Positions 37,940-46,417 of a stretch of DNA of 64,000 nucleotides are shown piece by piece. Origin of the DNA: Sva-07 sp963741755 (lineage in GTDB: Bacteria; Actinomycetota; Acidimicrobiia; Acidimicrobiales; Ilumatobacteraceae); the NCBI GenBank assembly GCA_963741755.1, contig CAVUJG010000011.1:62001-126000 (forward strand), written 5' to 3'. A program made the position numbers and the translations under genes. Each line of letters begins with the position of its first letter. Position 1 is the stretch's first letter. The notes below the pieces were generated by a model, which saw only the letters and a program-made list of their open reading frames with translations, searched no databases and was not told where the DNA came from.

Positions 37940-38363
37940 TCACCGCGGTACGGCACGGAGGAACTCGACTCCGGCGACTCGATTGTGGACGCATGCGTTC
38001 TCGATATCGTCCGCGAGGGCCATGAACTTGTACTTCTGACCTCGCGCCGAGAACCTGATCTCGTTGCCCTTCTTGAGCCCGAACGAGCTGATGAAGCCTT
38101 CACCTCCTTGAAGATGTTCTCGACGTCGATCTCATCGGGCAGCGGCACGATCGGCTCGGCATGGGTGGCCCGCCACGCTTGTCGACCGGGATCACGATCA
38201 AGTGCTGGTCGGTGACGCCGACGACGTGGAACTTCACCGAGAACGCGCTCTGCTGCTGCGCGTTGATGGCGCCGACGAGAGTGTCGCCGTCGGGCATTGC
38301 GTCCTCGACGAGTTCCTGCATTTTGCGATGCGACTCTTCCTGGCTGTTGGCCCAGACGCCCAT
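37940..38363 (-). CDS. Small hypothetical protein, PH-like, frame-disrupted
   Basis: About 138-140 residues. From ATG 38363 it reads MGVWANSQEESHRKMQELVE, continues with FSVKFHVVGVTDQHLIVIPV, then in a second frame AEPIVPLPDEIDVENIFKEV, and in a third GFISSFGLKKGNEIRFSARG to the stop at 37940. Frame changes lie near 38170 and 38103. The alternating-strand pattern with a terminal helix resembles bacterial PH-like domains, as does its upstream neighbour. It converges on the selenoprotein gene with 3 bases between the stops. Function is unknown. Confidence 0.55.
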
Positions 38364-38384
38364 GTTGTGTCTTCCTCTCCGTGT

Positions 38385-38828
38385 TCAGTGATAGGTCGTT
38401 GCATTCGTGCGGATCCAGTGCCGGATGGCGGCGCGCGCTGCCGGGATCGGATCCGGCGTTCGGTCCCGTTCGCACCCGTGCCTCGTAGGCGAGCACGAAT
38501 CGGCGGCGGGTGCCGTCGGTGGTGATGATGTCGACGAGGTCGTCGCTGCTCGACAGCGACCGCGCGTGCTGCCGTCCGCAGCAAGGCTTGCGACCGATCC
38601 CTCGGCGAGCGCCGACCCCGCGATCGCGATCACGTCATCACCGATCTCACCCTCGGTGTCCATCGGCGCCATTACCAACTGCCGGTCGGTGGCGACCACG
38701 GCGAGCGGTCGATTCCACGTCGAGCGGCGCTCGATCGCCATCGACCGTGCGACCACTCGCTCACCCGAAGCGCTTCGCCGCGCGAGTTCGTCGAGGGCGT
38801 CGTCGTAGACCGACTGGCCGTCGGCCAC
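38385..38828 (-). CDS. Hypothetical protein, PH-like, frame-disrupted
   Basis: The product starts at the GTG at 38828 (ADGQSVYDDALDELARRSAS). It continues with RPLAVVATDRQLVMAPMD, then changes frame near 38550 to SSSDDLVDIITTDGTRRRF and again near 38455 to IPAARAAIRHWIRTNATT and the stop. The strand pattern and the DRQLVMAPMD-type turn suggest a PH-like or short bPH domain similar to the downstream gene. The start lies at the end of the membrane-protein gene. Function is unknown. Confidence 0.5.
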   Translation of the reverse strand: MADGQSVYDDALDELARRSASGERVVARSMAIERRSTWNRPLAVVATDRQLVMAPMDTEGEIGDDVIAIAGSALAEGSVASLAADGSTRGRCRAATTSSTSSPPTAPAADSCSPTRHGCERDRTPDPIPAARAAIRHWIRTNATTYH

Positions 38829-39616
38829 AGACCGACCCGAACGCGGTAGGCGATCTCGCTCAGATCACGTGACGTGAAATGACCCATCGAGACACAGACG
38901 ATCGTGCCGATGAACCAGCCGAGCCAGGCGATGAAGAAGCCGGCGGTGCAGGCTCCCAGCACGACGATGAACGCGCCGAGCGGGTCGACCGTCTCGTCGA
39001 GCACAACACGCACGAGCGTCACGCTTGTCAGCATCGCCCAGACCCCGAGGAGCGCAACGGCGATCAGTGCGAACTCCCGCCCGAACACTCCCATCACGAC
39101 GGCGATCGCCACGAGAACGGTCAGTGCGGCCGCAAGCGACAGCGGGCCCGCCCGCCCCGCCGAGTCACCGACGCTCGCCAGCGCAGTGGCCAGGGCGACC
39201 GCAGCGGCAGCGGCGACGACGCCTGCGCCGAAGGCCCGCGCATGGTCTTCACGAGAACGTGACGGTGGTCGGGTCGGCGGGGTCGTACCGAACGGCGACG
39301 CGCGCACCACCTGCAACCCGGCCAACTGGCCGTGACCGACGGTGGCGACCGTCGCCGGCCACGGAGCGGCGCCCTCCGGCATCACCAGAACGTCGACGTC
39401 GACCATCGGCTGGTGGTTGACCATCCGGCCGGTGTCGCGCACCGCGACCACGGTGGCGGGGGCGCTGAGGGCCGTCGCCGAGGACGCAAGCCGCGACTGC
39501 GCCGTGGCCTGCTGCATCTGGGCAGTCGCAGCGCGCATCTGAGCGGCCGGGTCGAAGTTCCTCGACGCCTCGGCCGAGACCTTCTTCAGCTCGCGGAGGT
39601 CCTTCATGAAGCCCAT
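38672..39616 (-). CDS. Four-helix membrane protein of unknown function
   Basis: From the ATG at 39616 (MGFMKDLRELKKVSAEASRN) the protein has an N-terminal Ala/Gln-rich helix, a beta-rich soluble part (ATVVAVRDTGRMVNHQPMVD, then VATVGHGQLAGLQVVRASPF), then four hydrophobic segments between about residues 115 and 240 ending WLGWFIGTIVCVSMGHF. The open frame continues past the start of the next gene to 38672, but the last 60 residues there are not protein-like; the true end is probably near 38830, hidden by another frame error. It is coupled to the upstream gene by a TGATG overlap. Confidence 0.55.
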   Translation of the reverse strand: MGFMKDLRELKKVSAEASRNFDPAAQMRAATAQMQQATAQSRLASSATALSAPATVVAVRDTGRMVNHQPMVDVDVLVMPEGAAPWPATVATVGHGQLAGLQVVRASPFGTTPPTRPPSRSREDHARAFGAGVVAAAAAVALATALASVGDSAGRAGPLSLAAALTVLVAIAVVMGVFGREFALIAVALLGVWAMLTSVTLVRVVLDETVDPLGAFIVVLGACTAGFFIAWLGWFIGTIVCVSMGHFTSRDLSEIAYRVRVGLWPTASRSTTTPSTNSRGEALRVSEWSHGRWRSSAARRGIDRSPWSPPTGSW

Positions 39617-40005
39617 CAGCCGATGCCCCTCCACAGCGCGTTGAAGCGCATGGCCGCCGCCGTGTCGTGCGCGAAACGCGCGTTCCAGCCGTTCATCGCG
39701 GCATTCCAGTCGCTGTCGCCGATGCCGTGCTCGGAGGCCACGGCAGCGACACCGGCGAGGTCGGTGATGCCGCGTTCGGTGCCGACGCGGCAGATCTCGG
39801 CGTACCGAGCGAGCGACACGTTGCCGATCGTCTCGTCGTCCAGCGCCGTCCCGGCTGCGGCCGGCCCGCCCGGCGCCGACCCGGGGGTCGATCCCGGAGG
39901 TGGTGCCGCCTGCATCGCCTCCTGCATCTCCATCGAGCTGCGAACGAGGTCCGGGGCCTCGGCCACGACGTCCTTCATCTGCTTCACCTGCTTGAACAAG
40001 CCCAC
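39616..40005 (-). CDS. Small hypothetical helical protein
   Basis: A 129-residue protein from a GTG at 40005, chosen because a perfect AGGAGG Shine-Dalgarno lies 6 bases upstream. It reads GLFKQVKQMKDVVAEAPDLV, a Pro/Gly-rich linker, then SLARYAEICRVGTERGITDL and SDWNAAMNGWNARFAHDTAA. The C-terminal half recalls small helical domains of actinobacterial proteins in which DW...GW..R is repeated. It is the first gene of a minus-strand cluster of four small genes reaching 37940. Confidence 0.6.
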   Translation of the reverse strand: MGLFKQVKQMKDVVAEAPDLVRSSMEMQEAMQAAPPPGSTPGSAPGGPAAAGTALDDETIGNVSLARYAEICRVGTERGITDLAGVAAVASEHGIGDSDWNAAMNGWNARFAHDTAAAMRFNALWRGIG

Positions 40006-40011
40006 CGACTG

Positions 40012-40017
40012 CCTCCT
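40012..40017 (-). promoter_or_regulatory. Strong Shine-Dalgarno AGGAGG
   Basis: A perfect AGGAGG on the minus strand, 6 bases before the GTG at 40005. It fixes that GTG as the start of the small helical protein; the longer open frame begins upstream of this site. Confidence 0.8.
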
Positions 40018-40100
40018 GAGTGGGTGGTTCAGGCAACAGTGCCAGCACACGGGCAGACGTGTCATGAGTAGTGATTGCTCACGTCTCGCGGCGAGGAACC

Positions 40101-40133
40101 GATTACATCGCGGGTCTGACCCCTGTTGTAATC
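40101..40133. repeat. Family A palindrome, copy A5
   Basis: A 33-base copy identical to A4, 11 bases after the ABC-F stop (minus strand) and upstream of the small-protein cluster. Two copies 24 kb apart without any difference suggest recent spread or active conservation. Confidence 0.92.
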
Positions 40134-40144
40134 ACTGGCGAAAT

Positions 40145-41761
40145 TCAGGACATGCTGACGAGGTCGAGCCAGTCGTCGGAGAAGTAGTCGACGTCACCGT
40201 CGGGCATCAGCAGCACCTTGGTCGGGGCCAGTTCACGAACGAACTCTTCGTCGTGGCTCACGAGAATGATCGCCCCGGGCCAATCGACGAGCGCGTCGGC
40301 TACAGCCTGGCGTGACGGCGGATCGAGGTTGTTGGTGGGCTCGTCGAGCAGCAGCAGATTGTTGCGCCCGACCATCAACATGGCGAGTGCGAGCTTGGTC
40401 TTCTCGCCGCCCGACAACGTGCCCGACTCCTGGAACACCTTCTCGCCCGACAGACCGAACATGCCGAGCAGACCCCGCAGCTGCGTCTCGCCGAGGTTGA
40501 TGCCCTCCGGCACAGCATCGCGGATGTTGGTGAGCAGCGACTCGTCAGTTCGCAGGTTGTCATGCTCCTGCGCGTAGTAGCCGGCGTGCACCTGGTAGCC
40601 GAACTCGAAGTCGCCGAGGTCGGCTTCGGTCTCGCCCGCCAGGATGCGCAGCAGGCTGGTCTTGCCGGCACCGTTGAGGCCGAGCACGAGCAGACGTTCG
40701 CCGCGCCCGAGGTCGAAATCGATGTCCTCGAAGATCGTCGGCCCGCCGTACGCCTTGCACATGCCCGACGCTCGGATGACCGTCTCGCCGCACTTGGGCG
40801 GATCGGGGAATCGAACCGTCATGGTCTTGCCCGACTGCGGCCCGCGGACGCGTTGCGTCTCGAGCCGGGCGATGCGCTTCTCGACACTGTGGGCCATCGC
40901 CGCCTTGGTCGCCTTGGCTCCGAAACGGTCGACCACGGTCTGCAACCGATCGATCTCCTTGGCCTGCAGCACCGCCTTCTTCGCAAGACGGGCCTCGTCC
41001 TCGGCGCGAGCGCGCTGGTACTGGCTGTAGGTGCCGCGGTACTCGACGACCTCGCCGACGTCGTGCTCGGTGGCACGGTCGAGGTGGAGGACACGCGTGA
41101 TCGACTCGTCGAGGAGTTCCAAGTCGTGGCTGATCACGAGCAGTGCGCCCTTGTACTGGCGCAGGAAGCCGAGCAGCCAGGCCTTGGCATCGACGTCGAG
41201 GTGGTTGGTCGGCTCGTCGAGACACAGCACGTCGGAGCCGGCGAACAGGATGCGCGCCAGTTCGACGCGGCGGCGCTCGCCACCCGACAGCGTGCTGATC
41301 GGCTGGTCGAGCCGGGCGTCGGGGATCCCGAGGCCGGCCGCCATCGCACGGGCCTCGCTCTCGGACGCATAGCCGCCGGTCGTACGGAACGCCTCCTCGG
41401 CTTCGCTGTAGCGGCTGACGTTGCGCTCGTCGGGGTTCTCCTCCATCGCGATGCGGAGCTTCTCGATGCGGGTGATCTCGTCGTCGATCCCCCGACCCGA
41501 CAGCACATGGGTGACGCAGCTGCGCCCATCGAGTGCCGAGTCGATCTTCGGGTCCTGCGGGAGATAGCCGAAGCCGCCCTTGCGTACGACCTTGCCGGAC
41601 TTCGGCTCGTTGGCGCCGCCCAACACCTTGAACAGACTGGTCTTGCCCGCACCGTTGCGGCCGACGATCCCCACCTTGTCGCGGGCCATCACGGTGAAGC
41701 TGGCGGCGTCGACGAGCAGTCGACCACCCACTTCCACCGAGATCGCCTGAGCCTGGAGCAC
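40145..41761 (-). CDS. ABC-F family ATPase (ribosome-associated type)
   Basis: A 538-residue soluble protein with two ABC domains and no membrane segment. Domain 1 has GRNGAGKTS, LSGGERRRVELARI and CLDEPTNHLD; domain 2 has GLNGAGKTS, LSGGEKTKLALAML and LLDEPTNNLD. The Arg/Lys-rich linker between them (ARLAKKAVLQAKEIDRLQTV) is the P-site tRNA-interaction motif of ABC-F proteins. Members act on stalled or drug-bound ribosomes; whether this one is housekeeping (EttA/YbiT-like) or an antibiotic-protection factor cannot be decided here. The frame is intact. Confidence 0.93.
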   Translation of the reverse strand: MLQAQAISVEVGGRLLVDAASFTVMARDKVGIVGRNGAGKTSLFKVLGGANEPKSGKVVRKGGFGYLPQDPKIDSALDGRSCVTHVLSGRGIDDEITRIEKLRIAMEENPDERNVSRYSEAEEAFRTTGGYASESEARAMAAGLGIPDARLDQPISTLSGGERRRVELARILFAGSDVLCLDEPTNHLDVDAKAWLLGFLRQYKGALLVISHDLELLDESITRVLHLDRATEHDVGEVVEYRGTYSQYQRARAEDEARLAKKAVLQAKEIDRLQTVVDRFGAKATKAAMAHSVEKRIARLETQRVRGPQSGKTMTVRFPDPPKCGETVIRASGMCKAYGGPTIFEDIDFDLGRGERLLVLGLNGAGKTSLLRILAGETEADLGDFEFGYQVHAGYYAQEHDNLRTDESLLTNIRDAVPEGINLGETQLRGLLGMFGLSGEKVFQESGTLSGGEKTKLALAMLMVGRNNLLLLDEPTNNLDPPSRQAVADALVDWPGAIILVSHDEEFVRELAPTKVLLMPDGDVDYFSDDWLDLVSMS

Positions 41762-41781
41762 CCGTCCAGGCTAGGGGCAGA

Positions 41782-42904
41782 TCAGGGAGTGGGTTCGACG
41801 AGACCTACGGCAGGGTCGTCGATGTGACGTGCTGCCGCCGTGGTAACCGGCGCGGCAGTCGTGACAGGCGCGGCAGTCGTGCGGCGCCGCAGTCGTCGCA
41901 GTCGTCGGCGGTGCTGCAGTCGTGGCCGGCCCGGCCGTTGTCGACGGCGACGTGGTGGTCGAGACTCCGCCGCCGACCGCTGCTCGTCGCGACCGTCGTC
42001 GTCGTTGAGGGTGGTCGGCGGCACGGTCGTGCTCGTCGGTCGTTGCGGACCCGGACGAACTCGATCCGGTCGAGGGGCGACCGAGCACCGTGGTGCTGTT
42101 GGCGCCGACACGTGAATCGTCGCGGAACGTCGACCGCAGGCAGTCGCCCTCACCGTCGACGGGGCCGAGTGCCGCAGCGACGGATTCGGCGAGGATGCGA
42201 CGGCCGGTGTCGGTCGGGATGCAGGCGGTCGCTGCTCAGCACACCGGGAGCATCCGAGATGGTGCTCCAGTCGAGCACGGTGATGTTGTCGCGTTCGGCA
42301 CCGAGGCGATTGACGACCTCGTTGACCTCGACGTAGTCCGGTCGGTACTCGGTCACCGTGAGCAGTACGACCGGACGGGGCGCCAGCCGGTCGAGGATCT
42401 CGACCAGCTCGGTTTCGTATCTCGCCTGATCACCGCCGTAGTTGCTGCCGAGGAAGACCACGGCGGCGTTCCAGTCGTTCTCGGGGTCGGCATCGTCGAT
42501 GAGCAGCTTGTCGAGGACGAGATTTCCGAAGTCAACGAACCGGCTCGGTTCCGCCTCGACGGCGACCTGCCATCCGAGCGGGACAACCGCTTCGCACATG
42601 TGGTTGCCGTACCGAGATGCTGTCGATGCGAGAATCGAGTCGCCGATCATCAAGATCCGGTTTCCGTCGACGGTCTCACCGATCAACTGCGCTTCGGTGC
42701 CGTCCACGTTCATCGGTGGCCGCACCACAACAATCGGTTCGCGCACGGCCGACGGAACGGCAGGGACCGCCCCGACACCGGCGATCGTGGGAACGGGGGT
42801 CACCGGCGGGGTCGTGTCGTCGGCGCCGCGCCGCCGCCGATGTCGCACCCGGCCACCACCACAGCGACCGCAAACACGGCAGCGAGCGATCGGCGGCGGG
42901 TCAT
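41782..42904 (-). CDS. Secreted GDSL/SGNH-hydrolase-like lipoprotein, multiply frame-disrupted
   Basis: The N-terminus (MTRRRSLAAVFAVAVVVAGC, ATG at 42904) is a lipoprotein signal. After a frame change near 42833 comes a Thr/Pro/Val-rich linker, then an SGNH-like domain: RILMIGDSILASTASRYG (block I with Gly-Asp-Ser), AVVFLGSNYGGD (block III), RPVVLLTVTEY and SSDRLHP with the Asp-x-x-His of block V. Another change near 42225 leads to TDTGRRILAESVAAALGPVD. The C-terminus is a Thr/Ala/Pro repeat region (about 41800-42010) in which the frame changes at least twice more. This layout (secreted SGNH enzyme, T/P tail) is typical of cell-envelope acyl-hydrolases. The substrate is unknown. Confidence 0.7.
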
Positions 42905-42961
42905 CTGCACCATTGAAGCGTGTTCGCGACCGCGTGGGGCATCGCGATCACCTCAACGAAC

Positions 42962-43330
42962 TCAGCGCGAGCGAAGTGCGTCGCGGATCTCGGTGAGCAA
43001 CTCCACTTCGGTCGGGCCGGCATCAGCCTCGGCCGGCGTGCGCATCGAGTTGTAGGCCTTGACCACGAAGAAACAGACGAATGCAATGATGAGGAAGTTG
43101 ATGATCAACGTCAGCGGGATGCCGTAGTTGATCGTGGCCTCGCCGATGTCGATGCTGAGCGAGTTGAAGTCGGGCTGCCCGATGATCGCGGCGATGATCG
43201 GCATGAAGATGTTGTCGACGATGCTGAGCACCACGGGTGCGAATGCCGTGGCGAGGACGAATGCGACCGCCAGCTCGACCAGGTTTCCTCGGCTGACGAA
43301 GTCCTTGAACTCCTTGATCAGGTCTTTCAC
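42962..43330 (-). CDS. mscL: Large-conductance mechanosensitive channel
   Basis: A 122-residue MscL subunit. The N-terminal amphipathic helix MKDLIKEFKDFVSRGNLVEL runs into TM1 (AVAFVLATAFAPVVLSIVDN) with the Gly/Ala-rich pore face, a periplasmic loop, TM2 (LTLIINFLIIAFVCFFVVKA) and a short C-terminal helix with TEVELLTEIRDAL. It forms a pentameric channel opened by membrane tension under osmotic downshock. Length is standard. It stands alone between the SGNH lipoprotein and an SDR gene on the same strand. Confidence 0.96.
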   Translation of the reverse strand: MKDLIKEFKDFVSRGNLVELAVAFVLATAFAPVVLSIVDNIFMPIIAAIIGQPDFNSLSIDIGEATINYGIPLTLIINFLIIAFVCFFVVKAYNSMRTPAEADAGPTEVELLTEIRDALRSR

Positions 43331-43422
43331 GTTCGATCTCCTTCAAATGGAGCGATCGGATCGATCGCCTCGTGACGTGATTGTTTTATCACTTCGGGAG
43401 GACACAACCGGAGCCGCTTCGG

Positions 43423-44208
43423 TCAGCGCGCCGTCCACCCTCCGTCGACGATGATGCTCTGCCCGGTGAGGAACATGCCTGCCGGAGACGCCAACAGCAG
43501 GAGTGCGCCGTCGAGTTCGTCGAGTTCGCCCATACGCGGGATCGGCGAGTTCGCCGCGATGAATTGTTGGCTGCCCTCGTCGGTGTCCATGCCATCGGTC
43601 ATCTCCGACGGGAACCACCCTGGACACAGCGCGTTGACGCGGACGCCCTTGCGTGCCCACTGCAGCGCCAACTCTCGCGTGAGGTTGACCACCGCACCTT
43701 TGCTCGCGCAGTAGTGCGCCTGCTTGACCGGGGTCGAGCCGACGTGGCCGAGCATCGATGCCACGTTGACGATCGATCCGGAGCCGCTGGCAATCATCGA
43801 CGGCGCACAGAGCTTCGACAAGTGCCACAGCGCCGTGACGTTGACTTCCATCGAGGTCCGGAAGCGGTCGAGTTCCTCGTTCTCGACGGCGACCGTTCCG
43901 CCGACCCCGGCGTTGTTGACCAGCACGTCGACACGTCCGAAACGGTCGACCACGTCGGCGACGAGGCGTTCCCGATCGGCGTCGTCAGCCATGTCGGCAA
44001 CGAGCACGAAGGCGCCCGGCAGGTCGGCAGCGAGTGCGTGGAGACGATCCGAGCGCCGCGCCGTCAGCACGACCTGCGCCCCCACGGCATGCAGCACCTT
44101 GGCGAAGTGGGCGCCGAGTCCCGACGACGCCCCGGTGACGATGGTGACCTGATCGTCGAGACGGAAGCGATCGAGCGGTGAAGCGAGCGGTGTGGCGGAG
44201 GTCGACAT
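43423..44208 (-). CDS. Short-chain dehydrogenase/reductase
   Basis: A 261-residue classical SDR. The cofactor loop is TGASSGLGAHF (TGxxxGxG), NNAG follows, and the catalytic residues are Ser in VNVASMLG, then Tyr and Lys in HYCASKGAV. The Ala-Arg after the first strand (LTARRSDRL) favours NADP(H). The C-terminal FLTGQSIIVDGGWTAR is the usual oligomerisation tail. The ATG at 44208 is chosen over an upstream start at 44244. The substrate is unknown. Confidence 0.92.
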   Translation of the reverse strand: MSTSATPLASPLDRFRLDDQVTIVTGASSGLGAHFAKVLHAVGAQVVLTARRSDRLHALAADLPGAFVLVADMADDADRERLVADVVDRFGRVDVLVNNAGVGGTVAVENEELDRFRTSMEVNVTALWHLSKLCAPSMIASGSGSIVNVASMLGHVGSTPVKQAHYCASKGAVVNLTRELALQWARKGVRVNALCPGWFPSEMTDGMDTDEGSQQFIAANSPIPRMGELDELDGALLLLASPAGMFLTGQSIIVDGGWTAR

Positions 44209-44359
44209 GGTTTCCGACCCTAGATTCCGTCGCCTGGTGGTCACCGTCTCGTCATCTCGCCGTCACGTGCGACCGCGCGATTCGATGTCGATCGCGTCGG
44301 TTGCGTGACAACTCCGCATCGAGGTGTCGACACACGAGACAGCGGGAACGGTGAGTTGT

Positions 44360-44560
44360 ATGAATGAGGACGTGGAAACCGACCGCCGCAGCTGGACCGA
44401 CGCCATCAAGCTCGCAGCCATGATCTCGATCATCGCTGCGTTTGCCGCCGTCATCGCATCGGTGGCAGGCGAGATACCTCAGGCAGCCATCGTGCTCCCT
44501 GTGATCGTGGTCGCTTTCGCCGCCAGCTGGATCCAGACCGGTCGCGCTCACCACAGCTGA
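44360..44560 (+). CDS. Small two-helix membrane protein
   Basis: A 66-residue protein (MNEDVETDRRSWTDAIKLAA) with two hydrophobic helices (AAMISIIAAFAAVIASVAG and AAIVLPVIVVAFAASWI) and a short basic tail. The ATG at 44360 follows a GTATGA context; an upstream ATG at 44324 is possible but adds a poorly protein-like stretch. No recognised family; a small membrane regulator is possible. Divergent from the SDR gene. Confidence 0.55.
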   Translation: MNEDVETDRRSWTDAIKLAAMISIIAAFAAVIASVAGEIPQAAIVLPVIVVAFAASWIQTGRAHHS

Positions 44561-44609
44561 ACGCGTCCCGAGCCGACGCACAGTCGATCGACTGTGCCAC
44601 GATCGTTCG

Positions 44610-45521
44610 ATGCAGCCAGCGAAGGTTCGAATCGGATTCGGCCTCGGAACCTCGACCACACTGCACGGGCCGTCGTACGGCACCGTGGTCGACGCGCTCG
44701 AAGCACTCGGATTCGACTCGCTGTGGTTGTCCGAGCGCATCAGCGGCCCGGCACCGGATCCCTTGGTGGCGATGGCCTACGGCGCCGGTCGCACCGAGCG
44801 GCTGAAGTTCGGAATGTCGGTGATGGTGCTGCCCGGCCGCAACCCCGTGGTGCTCGCCAAGGAACTCGCAACGCTGGCGAACATGTCCGGCGGGCGACTC
44901 CTTCCGGCGTTCGGGCTCGGAGCGGTCGACCCGGTCGAGCAACAAGCCTTCGGCGTCGAACGCAGCGAACGAGCCAAGTTGTTCGACGAGATGTTGACCG
45001 TGATGCGGCAGTGCTGGACCGGCGAATCGTTCACCCACCACGGTGATCGCTACGACTACGACGAGGTCCGAGTCCTCCCCGCGGCAACGAAGATGGAGGT
45101 CTGGCTCGGCGGGATCGCACCGTCGGAACTGCGACGTATCGGTCGCATGGCCGATGGCTGGCTGCCGTCGTTCGTCACACCGGCCGACGCCGCTGCGGGC
45201 CGGACGGTGATCGAGGACGTCTGCGCGGAACACGACCGCCAGATCGAGCACGACCACTTCGGCGTGCTCGTGCCGTACTCGTTCGGTCCGATCCCCGACC
45301 GCCTGCTGGCGCTGCTGGCGAAACGTCGCCCCGATCTCGCAGATCCATCCGAGTTGGTGCCGACCTCATGGGATGGACTCACCGACCTGATCCGACGGTT
45401 CATCGACGTCGGCACATCGAAGTTCGTCGTGCTCCCGCTCGCCGAGCCCGACGGCGCCGACGCGTGGGTCGAGCATCTCGCAGACGCAGCAGAGGCCCTG
45501 TTGCCACTCGAGGCGCACTGA
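44610..45521 (+). CDS. LLM-class F420-dependent oxidoreductase
   Basis: A 303-residue luciferase-like protein. The opening MQPAKVRIGFGLGTSTTLHG, the FDSLWLSERIS strand, LKFGMSVMVLPGRNPVVLAK (cofactor-binding bulge region), GGRLLPAFGLGA and the insertion loop before KMEVWLGGIAPSELRRIGRM are typical. The downstream gene starts 5 bases later and encodes a thioesterase-like protein, so the pair forms an operon likely acting on an acyl-CoA or related metabolite. Confidence 0.92.
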   Translation: MQPAKVRIGFGLGTSTTLHGPSYGTVVDALEALGFDSLWLSERISGPAPDPLVAMAYGAGRTERLKFGMSVMVLPGRNPVVLAKELATLANMSGGRLLPAFGLGAVDPVEQQAFGVERSERAKLFDEMLTVMRQCWTGESFTHHGDRYDYDEVRVLPAATKMEVWLGGIAPSELRRIGRMADGWLPSFVTPADAAAGRTVIEDVCAEHDRQIEHDHFGVLVPYSFGPIPDRLLALLAKRRPDLADPSELVPTSWDGLTDLIRRFIDVGTSKFVVLPLAEPDGADAWVEHLADAAEALLPLEAH

Positions 45522-45526
45522 CCACC

Positions 45527-46351
45527 ATGGCAGCAACGGCCACATCGCTGTTCGAGCCTGCCGGCGACGACCGATGGACACCGACCGAACTGGCGCGAGG
45601 ACCGTGGGATCCGAGGGCATGCCATGGCGGCCCGGTCGGGGCACTGATCACTCGCGCAGTCGAGAACGCCGATCCCGACTCGGCGGTCGCCTGGCAGATC
45701 GCCCGCCTCACGATCGAACTCACTCGCCCCGTTCCGGTCGGCCGACCGCTCGCGGTGTCGACCGAGATCGAACGCGACGGACGCAAGGTGTCGCTCGTCG
45801 CGGTTCGTCTTCACGACGGCGACACCGAAGTCGCCCGAGCACGAAGTCTGCGGATCCGAGCGAACGAGTTCGAACTGCCTGATGACGTCGTGCAGCCACC
45901 CCCCGATCCGCCTGGCACACCTGCCGAGGGCATTGCGCAGCGGCCCGTGTGGGCGATGGACGACAGCGTCGCGTTCCACCGCGATGCGTGCGAGCACCGG
46001 TTCACCGAGGGATCCTGGGACGAACCCGGCCCGGTCGGCGTGTGGATCCGCCTCCGAGTCCCCGTCGTTCTTGACGAGGATCCCTCGGGTGCGCAACGTG
46101 CGGTGGCGGCGGCCGACTTCGGCAACGGTGTGAGCAGCGGGCTGCCGTTCGATCGGTTCACGTTCATCAATCCGGACCTCACGGTGCACCTGCTGCGGCC
46201 TCCGGTCGGAGAATGGATCGGGATGCGAACCGCCTCGCACTACGGATCGAATGCTGTGTGTTCGGGCGCGGGGTTCGCCGAATCGGCGCTGTTCGACGCC
46301 GACGGTCGCCTCGGACGCAGCGTTCAGAGTTTGATCGTCGACGAGCGTTGA
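45527..46351 (+). CDS. Acyl-CoA thioesterase family protein (double hot-dog type)
   Basis: A 274-residue cytosolic protein matching the acyl-CoA thioesterase 4HBT_3-like family: RGPWDPRACHGGPVGALITR contains the conserved HGG substrate loop in the first hot-dog repeat; the second has GVSSGLPFDRFTFINPDLTV with the Asp-Arg-containing strand, and GSNAVCSGAGFAESALFDAD at the end. It starts 5 bases after the F420-type gene (ATG at 45527, RBS-like GGCGCACTGACCACC, weak). It would hydrolyse acyl-CoA, with unknown chain preference. Confidence 0.85.
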   Translation: MAATATSLFEPAGDDRWTPTELARGPWDPRACHGGPVGALITRAVENADPDSAVAWQIARLTIELTRPVPVGRPLAVSTEIERDGRKVSLVAVRLHDGDTEVARARSLRIRANEFELPDDVVQPPPDPPGTPAEGIAQRPVWAMDDSVAFHRDACEHRFTEGSWDEPGPVGVWIRLRVPVVLDEDPSGAQRAVAAADFGNGVSSGLPFDRFTFINPDLTVHLLRPPVGEWIGMRTASHYGSNAVCSGAGFAESALFDADGRLGRSVQSLIVDER

Positions 46352-46417
46352 CGACAGTTTGCCGACTTCTCGAGAACTCGGTGGGAACCGAACGTCGCCG
46401 TGTGACGTCCAACACAC

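Noticed and set aside
44610..44640. tRNA-like GGTTCGAATC segment
   Set aside because: It is inside the coding start of the LLM gene and no cloverleaf can be formed around it.
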